Of a stretch of DNA of 64,000 nt, positions 49,274-57,156 are shown in pieces (within the stretch, counting starts at the first letter, position 1; each line of letters starts with the position of its first letter). The notes beneath the pieces are model-generated. The model had not been told where the DNA came from. It made no database searches and saw only the letters and a program-made list of their open reading frames with translations. Position numbers and translations under genes: made by a program. This DNA comes from Flavobacterium enshiense DK69 (GTDB lineage: Bacteria > Bacteroidota > Bacteroidia > Flavobacteriales > Flavobacteriaceae): contig NZ_AVCS01000028.1 of the NCBI RefSeq assembly GCF_000498495.1, forward strand, positions 208,458-272,457, given 5' to 3'.

Positions 49274-49614
49274 TGCTCGCCCTTCATTGTCATATATCAA
49301 TAACCATGATCTTTTAGAGACGCCAATTTTATTGCTTTACAATGTACTTCAACACATAAAAAAAACAATTGACAATATGTTGTAGCTCGAACTCACAACA
49401 TCGGTTTTGCAATAGAGCGGCCAATGTATTTTGCATAAAAGTTTGTACAAAGTTCAACAATTGTGCTCCGTATGAACATTAGTGCTAAAAAGTTCCACCA
49501 TCGCAAAGCCGCAAAACGTTGTGCATCATGCGTCGACAACCAATGAAACTCAAAAATGTAAAAGTATATCGCAGCAGTTTAACCTAAGCATATTAATCTC
49601 AAAAAAAAAATACT
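49274..49614. other. Gap holding an older attC-like site
   Basis: A 341-bp gene-free gap. It contains an attC-like site (49393-49524) and, after its core, about 90 bp leading to the galactose-oxidase-like gene. No other structure was recognised. Confidence 0.7.
49393..49524 (+). repeat. Older attC-like site, short type (132 bp)
   Basis: The left core is TCACAAC (49393-49399), with CGGTTTTGCAATAGAGCGG as left arm. The right arm CCACCATCGCAAAGCCGC runs to AAAACGTTGTGC, with core GTTGTGC at 49518-49524. GCAAAGCC pairs with GGTTTTGC. The inner sequence GTGCTCCGTATGAACATT is shared with the cassette-6 attC at 60325-60455, which has nearly the same length (131 bp) and the same AAGCCGCAAAACGTT right end. 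It therefore belongs to the same attC family, although it lies upstream of the recombinase. Confidence 0.7.
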
Positions 49615-52600
49615 ATGGCAACATTTGAATTAATACCAGCAAACTCGGAAATTCTTGCTATTCATGCAGCACTCTTGCCGATAGGCCCCAAAGGTAAAGT
49701 CATTATTTTTGGTGGTGATGAACACAATCAGGCGCAGGCAGGCCGGGATGCTTACCCGGCTAATCCGACAGATGTTGATAACACCAGAATCTATGATGCG
49801 GATACAAAAACAATAATAGGCTGTACATCCCCTACAACAGATGTGTTTTGCAGCGGACATGCTTTTTTAGGCGATGGACGGCTTGTCATTGGAGGAGGAA
49901 CAGAATCTTGGGAAGGAGGTGCCGGTCCTGGTGGAGGTCATGGGCATGGCTTAGGAAATTTTGGAGGACATCAGGCTTGTTGGGTTTATAATTACTTAAG
50001 AAATAACTGGGATCGCATCGCTGATTTCAACTTTGATAATACATTCTGTAAAACAGGTGGAGGAAGATGGTACCCCACTCTTTTAACCCTTCCTAATGGA
50101 GACTTGATTGCATTTTCAGGTCATCCCAGCAGAAGAAGTGACAATTGGCACAATAATGATATTCCAGAAAAATATAGTCAGACATCACAGAGATGGAACT
50201 GGATAAAACCTACAGCTTCTGCACTTAATTTTTATCCAAGAATCTATTTAGTAAAAGGAGGACTGTTATTCATTTGTGTAGCAGAAGATGGAACCAGTCG
50301 TTTTTATAATCCCGTAACAGGTGATTTTGAAGGCGCTTCCGCCTCAGCTCCTGTGGAGGATATTTACACTGGATGGGATAACACATCAGTCCTTTTACCT
50401 TTATTACCTAATGAAAATTACCGGGCTCGAATATTAATGTGTAATGATGTTAATCCTAAAAAAATTGATTTGGAAGCGGCAACACTTGGATGGCAAAATG
50501 CAGGGACAAGAACAGGGGCTGCAGCAGGTAAGGTACGTAAATTCGGTATCTCCACGATATTGCCTAATGGGGAAATTTTAGTGCTTGGAGGCGTTGATAA
50601 TTCTGGACTGGATACAACTGCTGTATTGGAACCGGAAGTATATGAGCCGGGAATCAATTGGAGTACCGGAACATATTCCAATGTTGAAAGTTGGCAATCG
50701 CTGGCAGCAGACCCAAATAGCGTTGCACGTAATTACCACTCCACCAATATACTACTTCCAGACGGCAGTGTATTTACAGCTGGTTCCAGTCATAATGTAA
50801 GTTCAGGAGACCCTGCAACTGTTGGAGAAATGCGAATGGTAATCTTTAAACCTGATTATTTCGACAATCCCTCAAGGCCAACCTTAAATTCAACTGCTGT
50901 TAGCACCACTTATGGAAAACAAATAAGTATTGACACCCCAGATGCCGGCAATATTCAACGAGTTGCTTTAATTCGTAATGGTTCAAACACACATGCCTTC
51001 AATCCAGATCAGCGTTATGTAGGCTTAAACTTTATCAAGTTTAGCGCTGACAAATTAATCGCTTCCATTCCAACAGATCCCTCTGTATTGCCTCCAGGTT
51101 ATTATATGCTGTGGATTATTAATAATGCAGGACTACCGTGCAGACTTGCAAAATTTATTCGTATTGCTTTTCAAAACTGTGAGATAATTACAGACCATAG
51201 CACCTTTTCTGTTTTGGAAATAGATGCCCAACCTGTAGGAAATGCAGTATTTCAAAATGCCTTTTACGTGGTTTATGACGGGTTTCTCCCCTCAGAGTTA
51301 AACAATTTTAGTGTTGCACCGAACATAACCTTTAATGCAGTTATTGGAGGAGCATCTATTGCCGACATGTCCGCAATACATGTTGACACCTTATATGAAA
51401 ACCCATCGCTTCCACCTGATGTACCACAAAAAGTAACTTTTGTTTTCAATATAAGATTCACTTCCAACAATGCTTTCAGTTTTGCAGAGTTATCAAAAGA
51501 TGTAAGAATTTCAGCTACACTGTTACAAAATACCTGTGAAGCAATTGTCAATTTAACTAAAGCCCCTAATCCATATATGGTTGATGGTTCCACATCATGG
51601 CTAAGTGTTGACTTGAGAGTATTCCAAATGAAAGAGGGCGGTCCTACACGAGCCACTATCGCTCAAGGTTCTTCTGGTAACATATTTATAGGGCAACTCC
51701 TTGACAGATTTAATGATAGGAGCATCTATACTACCGATGAGTTTCACCCATTTAATGACATAAGCACAGATCTTAATACAAGCCAATTAGAATGGCTGGA
51801 AACTTCGGAAGGTGTAAGGGTATTTAATTATGCGGTTGCGAAAGTACGTTATAAAGCACCGGTTCCTACACCTCCTTCAGGAGCAAATGATGCAATAAAT
51901 GTAAAAGTATTTTTCAGGCTTTTTAATGCAGCTATAACGAATGCGATTTACAATCCGAATGGTAATTATAATAAGGCCGGAACAGGCGGAAATACAATTA
52001 GTGTAATAGGCAAGGAAGGCGGCTTAATTACTTCAATTCCTTTTTTTGCCGAGCCGCGCGTAAACTATTCTGCTTCACTGATGGCTTCTCAAACAGATCC
52101 GAGAAATATGAAAACTTTACCTGCAAAAGGCAATGTTGAATCAGTTGTATATTTTGGCTGCTGGCTTGATTTTAATCAACCTGGTCAAATGATACCGGTT
52201 AATGAGGACGCCACACATGCAACATCTCTTGTAAATCTGCAAACAAGTGTTAGAGGAATTCACCCTTGTTTAATAGCCGAAATTTATTTTGAAGATGATC
52301 CAACTCGCGTTGGCGCGACACCGGGCTCAAGTGATAATTTATCTCAGCGAAATCTGGTCATTGCCCACTCTGATAACCCTGGCAGCTTATCTACTCACAC
52401 CGTACAGCATACATTTGAAATAAAACCATCTCAATTCAGCTTACCAACGAATCATCACGGACATGAAATGCATATGGAAGCTTTTGATGCTCGTAAGCAA
52501 CGAAGAGGCCCGGATTTTTTAATCATCCACTGGAATAACCTGCCAAGAGACAGTAAAATAGTTGTTTATATGCCCGATGTAAAAACAGATGATATTCTAG

Positions 52601-53190
52601 CTCTTGAAGACTATGCTCGGCTTTCTCCAACAAAAATTAAAAAGGAGGATGAAAACAGTTTCAGTTTCATTAGTTCGGATATTAATTATATTCCGGTTCC
52701 TGGAGGCTTCCAAAAAAATATCCCTGGATTACTTACTATAGAATTGCCAAACAATATTGTGAAAGGGCAATTATTTAAAGTACTTGTACAGCAGGCAAGA
52801 TTTTACGGCAATGCTCGAAGAATAATAGGAAGTTTTCAATTTAATATTCCTGTCAGCACCGCCGAACGTATACTTAAAATAGAGATGAGGAATCTTTCGA
52901 TACTGCAATACGTTCGACAAACAATGGCAACAACAGATCCATGGAGATTGATATTCGACAGGTATATAACAGGGGTTTCTGATAAGGTAGATGGTTTAGG
53001 AGGCAATGCCTCTAACGTTCCGGCAGCTCCGGATGACCGATGGCTTTACAATATTGACAAAGATTTACCAATGGCTGACACTATCATTAAGTTATTTAAC
53101 CATTGCTGTAAAAGGATTTCATTTTTACTACTGATTATATTTGTGATTTTGGCAATATTGCTGATATATCTTATTCTAAAAACTGAATAG
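49615..53190 (+). CDS. Galactose oxidase-like radical copper oxidase with C-terminal membrane anchor
   Basis: An 1191-residue protein. The first 520 residues form a galactose oxidase/glyoxal oxidase-like kelch propeller plus the DUF1929-type domain. The copper and cofactor set is present: C79 in VFCSGHAF, Y153 in GGRWYPTL (Cys-Tyr cross-link pair), Y374-H375 in VARNYHST and H460 in NTHAFNPDQR. The remaining about 650 residues are beta-rich and unrecognised. A single transmembrane helix (SFLLLIIFVILAILLIYLIL) closes the protein. There is no N-terminal signal peptide, which is odd for this family. Flanking attC-like sites suggest that it entered as one long cassette. Confidence 0.8.
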   Translation: MATFELIPANSEILAIHAALLPIGPKGKVIIFGGDEHNQAQAGRDAYPANPTDVDNTRIYDADTKTIIGCTSPTTDVFCSGHAFLGDGRLVIGGGTESWEGGAGPGGGHGHGLGNFGGHQACWVYNYLRNNWDRIADFNFDNTFCKTGGGRWYPTLLTLPNGDLIAFSGHPSRRSDNWHNNDIPEKYSQTSQRWNWIKPTASALNFYPRIYLVKGGLLFICVAEDGTSRFYNPVTGDFEGASASAPVEDIYTGWDNTSVLLPLLPNENYRARILMCNDVNPKKIDLEAATLGWQNAGTRTGAAAGKVRKFGISTILPNGEILVLGGVDNSGLDTTAVLEPEVYEPGINWSTGTYSNVESWQSLAADPNSVARNYHSTNILLPDGSVFTAGSSHNVSSGDPATVGEMRMVIFKPDYFDNPSRPTLNSTAVSTTYGKQISIDTPDAGNIQRVALIRNGSNTHAFNPDQRYVGLNFIKFSADKLIASIPTDPSVLPPGYYMLWIINNAGLPCRLAKFIRIAFQNCEIITDHSTFSVLEIDAQPVGNAVFQNAFYVVYDGFLPSELNNFSVAPNITFNAVIGGASIADMSAIHVDTLYENPSLPPDVPQKVTFVFNIRFTSNNAFSFAELSKDVRISATLLQNTCEAIVNLTKAPNPYMVDGSTSWLSVDLRVFQMKEGGPTRATIAQGSSGNIFIGQLLDRFNDRSIYTTDEFHPFNDISTDLNTSQLEWLETSEGVRVFNYAVAKVRYKAPVPTPPSGANDAINVKVFFRLFNAAITNAIYNPNGNYNKAGTGGNTISVIGKEGGLITSIPFFAEPRVNYSASLMASQTDPRNMKTLPAKGNVESVVYFGCWLDFNQPGQMIPVNEDATHATSLVNLQTSVRGIHPCLIAEIYFEDDPTRVGATPGSSDNLSQRNLVIAHSDNPGSLSTHTVQHTFEIKPSQFSLPTNHHGHEMHMEAFDARKQRRGPDFLIIHWNNLPRDSKIVVYMPDVKTDDILALEDYARLSPTKIKKEDENSFSFISSDINYIPVPGGFQKNIPGLLTIELPNNIVKGQLFKVLVQQARFYGNARRIIGSFQFNIPVSTAERILKIEMRNLSILQYVRQTMATTDPWRLIFDRYITGVSDKVDGLGGNASNVPAAPDDRWLYNIDKDLPMADTIIKLFNHCCKRISFLLLIIFVILAILLIYLILKTE

Positions 53191-53213
53191 ACAAATTAAA
53201 CAACAGCACGGAC

Positions 53214-53321
53214 ACACAACGACATATTGGTAATAGGTGGACTAAAGGAATCAATGAAACATTTTGGAAATGAGTTCGTGGGCAGAAAATCCCATCTATA
53301 TCCAATATGTGGCTGTTAGTG
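53214..53321 (+). repeat. Older attC-like site with well-preserved hairpin arms (108 bp)
   Basis: Left core ACACAAC (53214-53220) and arm ACATATTGGTAATAGGTGG; right arm CCCATCTATATCCAATATGT followed by GGCTGTTAGTG (core GTTAGTG 53315-53321). The two arms are complementary over about 18 positions with one shifted base. The left core also matches the start of the same putative cassette at 49518 (GTTGTGC versus reverse complement GTTGTGT). The arm sequence differs completely from the downstream attC sites, yet the layout is the same. Confidence 0.7.
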
Positions 53322-53480
53322 TCAATACTGTGAAAACAAACAAACCAAAAATGATTTACAGACAAACAACGATACATGATAAGAGTTACAACATAAGAGC
53401 CTAGGAACATTTGCCCAAAATATTCACATTAAGAAATTATCCGTAAACTGACTAAGAAGGTTTAACTTCAGGTACAAGAG

Positions 53481-53586
53481 CCGGAATACAGGCTAACAAA
53501 CTATGATTACCATTACCCACATCTTTCCTGATGGGATTTGTTATTATTATTTCGAGCCCCTTTTGAAACTGAACTTCTGAAATCAT
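53481..53586 (-). pseudogene. Partial duplicate of nadC (first 35 codons)
   Basis: Read leftwards from ATG 53586 it gives MISEVQFQKGLEIIITNPI, then RKDVGNGNHSLLACIPA, in frame with intact NadC (MISEAQFQKELEIIITNAI, REDVGDGDHSSLACIPA). Similarity stops at about codon 36. It cannot encode an enzyme. Only the second of the two possible nadC start codons is kept here. Confidence 0.85.
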
Positions 53587-53700
53587 AATTAAACTATTTA
53601 ATTGATAATATAAAACATATTTTTAATCTCACAGCATTATTCAACCATGTTTTACGCTATTTTACAGCCATTTCTCGACAAAAAACAACTATTTAAAAGT
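53481..53700. repeat. Direct repeat copy B: nadC 5' end and upstream region
   Basis: Second copy of the 220-bp repeat (copy A at 46226-46446), in the same orientation, with substitutions throughout and small indels. It ends 49 bp before the recombinase ATG. Its position suggests that nadC and the recombinase were originally divergent neighbours and that this junction was duplicated. Confidence 0.9.
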
Positions 53701-53722
53701 AAGATTTTACATGTATTTTTAT

Positions 53723-53730
53723 TATTTTTG
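53723..53730 (+). promoter_or_regulatory. Candidate -7 box of the recombinase gene
   Basis: TATTTTTG matches TAnnTTTG and lies 19 bp before the recombinase ATG. No TTG is visible about 19-20 bp upstream, so the promoter may be weak or need an activator. It falls inside the 211-bp segment missing from the relic copy at 46447. Confidence 0.4.
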
Positions 53731-53749
53731 CTAATTAACTATACGCCTT

Positions 53750-54820
53750 ATGAAAGATTTTACGCCTTTTACTTTTACTTTAGAAGAATATAACGGTCAG
53801 AAGGTTATCTTCATCCAATTTGACTATAATAAAACACTTAAAAATCAGATAAAAGAACTAAAGGGGGCCTGCTGGAATTCCAAATTACAAACATGGTATG
53901 TACCTGATACTGTTGAATACAGAACACTTTTTAATCTGCCGGAGGTGTATACAGTTGGCAAGCGCGTGCTCTCGAAAATTTCAGACCGTAATCGTGATGA
54001 AATAGACCGTTTGATACTACAACTTAAATTGAAGGGCTACAGTCCGAATACTATTCGATCCTATGTGAACGAGTTTGCGCAATACCTTTATTTTTTAAAA
54101 GATAATCCGGCCCAGGAATGTGGTGAGAAAGAAGTGCGCAGTTATCTGATTTATTGCATTGATGACCTCCGATTAACCGAAAACACACTGCACAGCAGAA
54201 TCAACGCAGTAAAGTTCTACTATGAAAAAGTTCTGTTTCAGGAAAAGATTTTCCTGGAGATTCCGCGACCAAAGAAGCAAAGCAAACTGCCAAAAGCACT
54301 CAACATGCATGAAGTGCGTAAAATTCTTGATGCCACAGAAAATTTAAAACACAATACTATGCTCAAGCTCTGTTATGGCATGGGATTGAGGCTGAGCGAA
54401 ATAGTCAACTTAAAAATAGCGAACATAGACAGTAAAAACATGCGGGTACATATTGAACGAGGTAAAGGAAAAAAAGACCGTTTTGTAAATTTACCCGATA
54501 GTGTACTCGAGCAGCTTCGCTCCTACTATATTGAATACAAACCAAAAGTTTATTTATTTGAAGGACAATACGGTGGACAGTACAGTTCCCGTGCCGTGCA
54601 AGAAGTTTTTAAGAAATCGTTGAATAAAGCCAATATCAGCAAAAAAGTAGGCATTCACAGCCTACGCCACAGTTTTGCCACCCATTTGCTGGAAAACGGC
54701 ACCGACATAAGGTTCATACAGGAATTACTGGGACACAACGACCTTAAGACCACCTTTGTTTACACCCATGTTTCCGACAAAACTATCAGAAAAATCATTA
54801 GTCCTCTTGATAACTTATAA
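53750..54820 (+). CDS. Xer-like tyrosine recombinase of the cassette platform
   Basis: A 356-residue tyrosine recombinase. Residues 1-65 form an extra N-terminal domain (VIFIQFDYNKTLKNQIKELK, then ACWNSKLQTWYVPD) with a faint likeness to HARP-type DNA-binding modules. A SAM-like core-binding domain spans about 80-165 and the catalytic domain 180-350. Catalytic residues: R214 (MGLRLSE), K239 (ERGKGKKD), H303 and R306 (IHSLRHSFATHL), H329 (LLGHNDLKTT), Y338 (VYTHVS). The tail ISPLDNL resembles the RSPLDAL near the end of IntI1. R214 to H303 is 89 residues, against about 131 in IntI1, so the IntI-specific insertion is missing. It lies on the same strand as the cassettes, with attI at its 3' side. 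Confidence 0.92.
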   Translation: MKDFTPFTFTLEEYNGQKVIFIQFDYNKTLKNQIKELKGACWNSKLQTWYVPDTVEYRTLFNLPEVYTVGKRVLSKISDRNRDEIDRLILQLKLKGYSPNTIRSYVNEFAQYLYFLKDNPAQECGEKEVRSYLIYCIDDLRLTENTLHSRINAVKFYYEKVLFQEKIFLEIPRPKKQSKLPKALNMHEVRKILDATENLKHNTMLKLCYGMGLRLSEIVNLKIANIDSKNMRVHIERGKGKKDRFVNLPDSVLEQLRSYYIEYKPKVYLFEGQYGGQYSSRAVQEVFKKSLNKANISKKVGIHSLRHSFATHLLENGTDIRFIQELLGHNDLKTTFVYTHVSDKTIRKIISPLDNL

Positions 54821-54836
54821 TTAATTTCTATATTTG
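54807..54836 (+). promoter_or_regulatory. Predicted cassette promoter (Pc-like) at the end of the recombinase gene
   Basis: TTG at 54807-54809 and TATATTTG at 54829-54836 are separated by 19 bp, the same geometry as the rpsF promoter. It points rightwards into the attI-like site and the first cassette gene at 55054. The -33 part lies in the last recombinase codons, a placement that recalls Pc of mobile integrons, although the orientation of the integrase differs. Confidence 0.55.
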
Positions 54837-54861
54837 AAACTATCAGTGTGCTAAAAATATA

Positions 54862-54879
54862 TTTTGAATATATTCAAAA
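54862..54879. promoter_or_regulatory. 18-bp perfect palindrome downstream of the Pc-like promoter
   Basis: TTTTGAATATATTCAAAA reads the same on both strands. It begins 26 bp after the -7 box, a location suited to an operator that controls cassette expression. The role is inferred. Confidence 0.4.
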
Positions 54880-54977
54880 AAACGAAATGCATTTTTCACA
54901 ATATATTTTCACAACATACTGATTTTAAAGGAATTTATAAACAAATGTATTTAGTCTAGAACTGCGTATATACATGA

Positions 54978-54984
54978 GTTAGCA
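54978..54984 (+). other. attI-like insertion point
   Basis: GTTAGCA fits the GTTRRRY crossover consensus; recombination would fall between G54978 and T54979. It is chosen because the first cassette ends in TGCTAAC (55497-55503), the exact reverse complement of GTTAGCA. It is 158 bp past the recombinase stop. No flanking simple repeats of a recombinase-binding attI were clear. Confidence 0.6.
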
Positions 54985-55053
54985 AACATTTAGGCATAAC
55001 GAATCGTAAGTATTGTCGATACTGTGACGATTTTATAAAAAAATATCTAAAGA

Positions 55054-55482
55054 ATGAAATTTTACTACTATTTATTATTCAGAATACACAAAACTTTATC
55101 TAAAAACAAAAACTATTCAGAGAAAGACATTGTTATTTTTACATCATTGATTTCCTCAATATATATACTCTTTTTGATGTTAACTATCTATTTCACTATA
55201 GATGTATTTTATTTACACGTTACAAATTATATAGACATCAATAAACTTTCATTTGTGTTTATTTTATTAGGAATCTCATATTTGAATTACTATTTCATCA
55301 TTCGTAATAAAAAATATTTAGACCATAATTTTAATGAAGATAAAATGGGTGGTTATCTTATTATTGCATCATTAGGTATTATTTTTACAATCTTTATTAT
55401 CATAGCAAATAAAAATAGAGAAAGATTAAATAATGATAGAAAAATTACATTTAATGAAAAGCAATTAAATCATACTCTGTAG
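55054..55482 (+). CDS. Cassette 1: small membrane protein
   Basis: A 142-residue protein with three or four hydrophobic helices (about 28-50, 65-85 and 100-118), a basic N terminus and a polar C-terminal tail. No family was recognised. The ATG is 75 bp past the attI-like crossover, and the stop is 14 bp before the left core of its attC. It would be the cassette gene most strongly expressed from the promoter at 54807-54836. Confidence 0.75.
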   Translation: MKFYYYLLFRIHKTLSKNKNYSEKDIVIFTSLISSIYILFLMLTIYFTIDVFYLHVTNYIDINKLSFVFILLGISYLNYYFIIRNKKYLDHNFNEDKMGGYLIIASLGIIFTIFIIIANKNRERLNNDRKITFNEKQLNHTL

Positions 55483-55496
55483 AACAATTAAACGTC

Positions 55497-55662
55497 TGCT
55501 AACAGCGGTTTTAAGAAATGGCGGCTTTAGGGATATATCGGTAATGGTTAGTGTTTGCACTTCTCTCCTATTCTTCAACTTTTTTCTTTCAAACTTTTCG
55601 GTATATTTGTAAACATCAGTAACAAAATTCCGCCACTTCTTAAAGCCGGCGGGACGTTATGT
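55497..55662 (+). repeat. attC site of cassette 1 (166 bp)
   Basis: Left core TGCTAAC (55497-55503), left arm AGCGGTTTTAAGAAATGGCGG, right arm CCGCCACTTCTTAAAGCCGG, right core GTTATGT (55656-55662). TTTAAGAAaTGGCGG pairs with CCGCCAcTTCTTAAA with one mismatch. The central region contains TATATTTG at 55602-55609. Confidence 0.88.
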
Positions 55663-55681
55663 GCAAGCTTAAAACAAAACT

Positions 55682-56923
55682 ATGCCAATAATACACCTTG
55701 ACAGCAACATTTACAGACAATTAGGCCTTAAATTCAAAGAGAATATTGATTACAAAAACCTCACGACTCTTTTGGAGGGTTCGGGTAGTGAATTTGGCTT
55801 ACTTGAGGTTGTTCTAGAGGAGTTAATGGACTACTATAAAATTGATATTTTTGGTTCTATACTAACCGACCATGAAAAACTTTTTAAAAGGTATCAAGCA
55901 AATCCATATCTAGATGACATTGAAATTCCAGATACTTCGACTCCTTTAAATAAAGCAGTTGAAAAAATAAAAACAGATTTAACTGAAGGAAAAAATTTTT
56001 CAGAAATCCCTCTTGTTCATCCTAACTTACTGCTTGATTTTCTTTTGCAAAATAAACGGTTTGGTAAAAAAGATAATACTAGAGATTTTTTAATTTTTTA
56101 TACTCTTGTTTCATTATGCAAAAAAAACAAAAGTGATTATTTTGTTTTAATATCTCAGGATGAAATATTTATAAATAATGATTTTTTTAAAAAAATTATA
56201 ACAAAAGATAAAATAACAAATCTTAAGATATATCAATCTATTTCAGAATTCATAAAAGATTTTGGTCCAAAATTAGATTTTATTACTCAAGACCTATTAC
56301 TTGAAAGCATTCATCTAGGAGAAATAGAAAAAGAGCTAATGAATGATATAAAATGTTTTCCATCGTACGTTAGTCAATTTTACTCCGAGAAAGAAGGAAA
56401 AGAAATCCCTGATATTGAAAGTCTAAAAATTGGTAAAATCGAGGTTCATGATTTTTATGTCTTTAAAAATTATGACACTAATACATTAACTCTAAATTTA
56501 TCTTTAAAAGTAAATATAAAAGCTATTTATCAACCTGAAATAAAAAAGGATAAACTTGATGAATATTTGAGTTCATTGGATTACAATCCATACTCAAGAC
56601 ATAAAAATAATTTTGACAAAGATGGAAGAGCAATTTTTGAGGGCAACGTGTTATTCATATTTGAAGGCATAGTTGATGAAAAAAATAATTTAATTAATCA
56701 ATTGTCATTTGTTGATTTTATTCCAGACTATTTTACAGTCGAAGAACTAAAAAAACAAATTGCTGACAAACAATTAGTAATTCTCGAAAATAATACTTGT
56801 CAACATGAATTAGATACTGAAAATGGATTTTGGAAAAATTCAAAATATGGAGGAGGGCTTTCTTGGCATTACAAATGTAAAAAATGTGGGATCGAATTCG
56901 ATACTGGAGATTATTATGATTAA
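55682..56923 (+). CDS. Cassette 2: PIN-like domain protein with C-terminal zinc ribbon
   Basis: A 413-residue protein. The N terminus IIHLDSNIYRQL (D7), the central KDNTRDFLIFYTLVSLCKK (D135) and FVLISQDEIF (D160) follow the layout of PIN-like nucleases of the DUF4935 type. The C-terminal end has CQHELD and later YKCKKCGIEF, which may form a zinc ribbon. PIN-like proteins are often RNases and occur in toxin or phage-defence roles, but no antitoxin gene is present. ATG is 25 bp past the crossover. Confidence 0.65.
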   Translation: MPIIHLDSNIYRQLGLKFKENIDYKNLTTLLEGSGSEFGLLEVVLEELMDYYKIDIFGSILTDHEKLFKRYQANPYLDDIEIPDTSTPLNKAVEKIKTDLTEGKNFSEIPLVHPNLLLDFLLQNKRFGKKDNTRDFLIFYTLVSLCKKNKSDYFVLISQDEIFINNDFFKKIITKDKITNLKIYQSISEFIKDFGPKLDFITQDLLLESIHLGEIEKELMNDIKCFPSYVSQFYSEKEGKEIPDIESLKIGKIEVHDFYVFKNYDTNTLTLNLSLKVNIKAIYQPEIKKDKLDEYLSSLDYNPYSRHKNNFDKDGRAIFEGNVLFIFEGIVDEKNNLINQLSFVDFIPDYFTVEELKKQIADKQLVILENNTCQHELDTENGFWKNSKYGGGLSWHYKCKKCGIEFDTGDYYD

Positions 56924-56931
56924 AAGCCAGC

Positions 56932-57098
56932 ACATAACAGCGGTTTTGTGCAAGCGGGGTTTTTAGGGTTTATCGGTGGTGGTCAGTGTTTGCACTTTCT
57001 TCTTCGAAGTGAGGCTTTTTCTTTCAATCTTTTCGGTATATTTGTAAGCATCAGTAATAAAAATCCCCGCCTGACACAAAGCCGGCGGGACGTTGTAG
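56932..57098 (+). repeat. attC site of cassette 2 (167 bp)
   Basis: Left core ACATAAC (56932-56938) complements the cassette start GTTATGT at 55656. Left arm GGTTTTGTGCAAGCGGGG; right arm CCCCGCCTGACACAAAGCC; right core GTTGTAG (57092-57098). TTTGTG pairs with CACAAA and GCGGGG with CCCCGC, with unequal bases between, as in extrahelical bases. TATATTTG lies at 57037-57044. Confidence 0.9.
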
Positions 57099-57156
57099 GC
57101 AATTTAGCCAAACTGAAACTCGAAAAAGAATACTCAAAAAAATAAAAACAAATTAT

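Larger units (their letters stand above)
53191..53749. other. Junction region: attC-like site, nadC fragment and recombinase promoter
   Basis: A 559-bp region between the galactose-oxidase-like gene and the recombinase. In order it holds an attC-like site (53214-53321), about 160 bp without recognised features, the nadC-derived repeat copy B (53481-53700), and a -7-like box TATTTTTG at 53723-53730 upstream of the recombinase ATG. No intact gene is present. Confidence 0.8.

Noticed and set aside
46447..53480. The 7-kb segment as a transposon bounded by 220-bp terminal repeats
   Set aside because: The repeats are direct, contain part of a host gene (nadC), and no transposase lies between them. 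A tandem duplication including the recombinase explains both repeat and relic.
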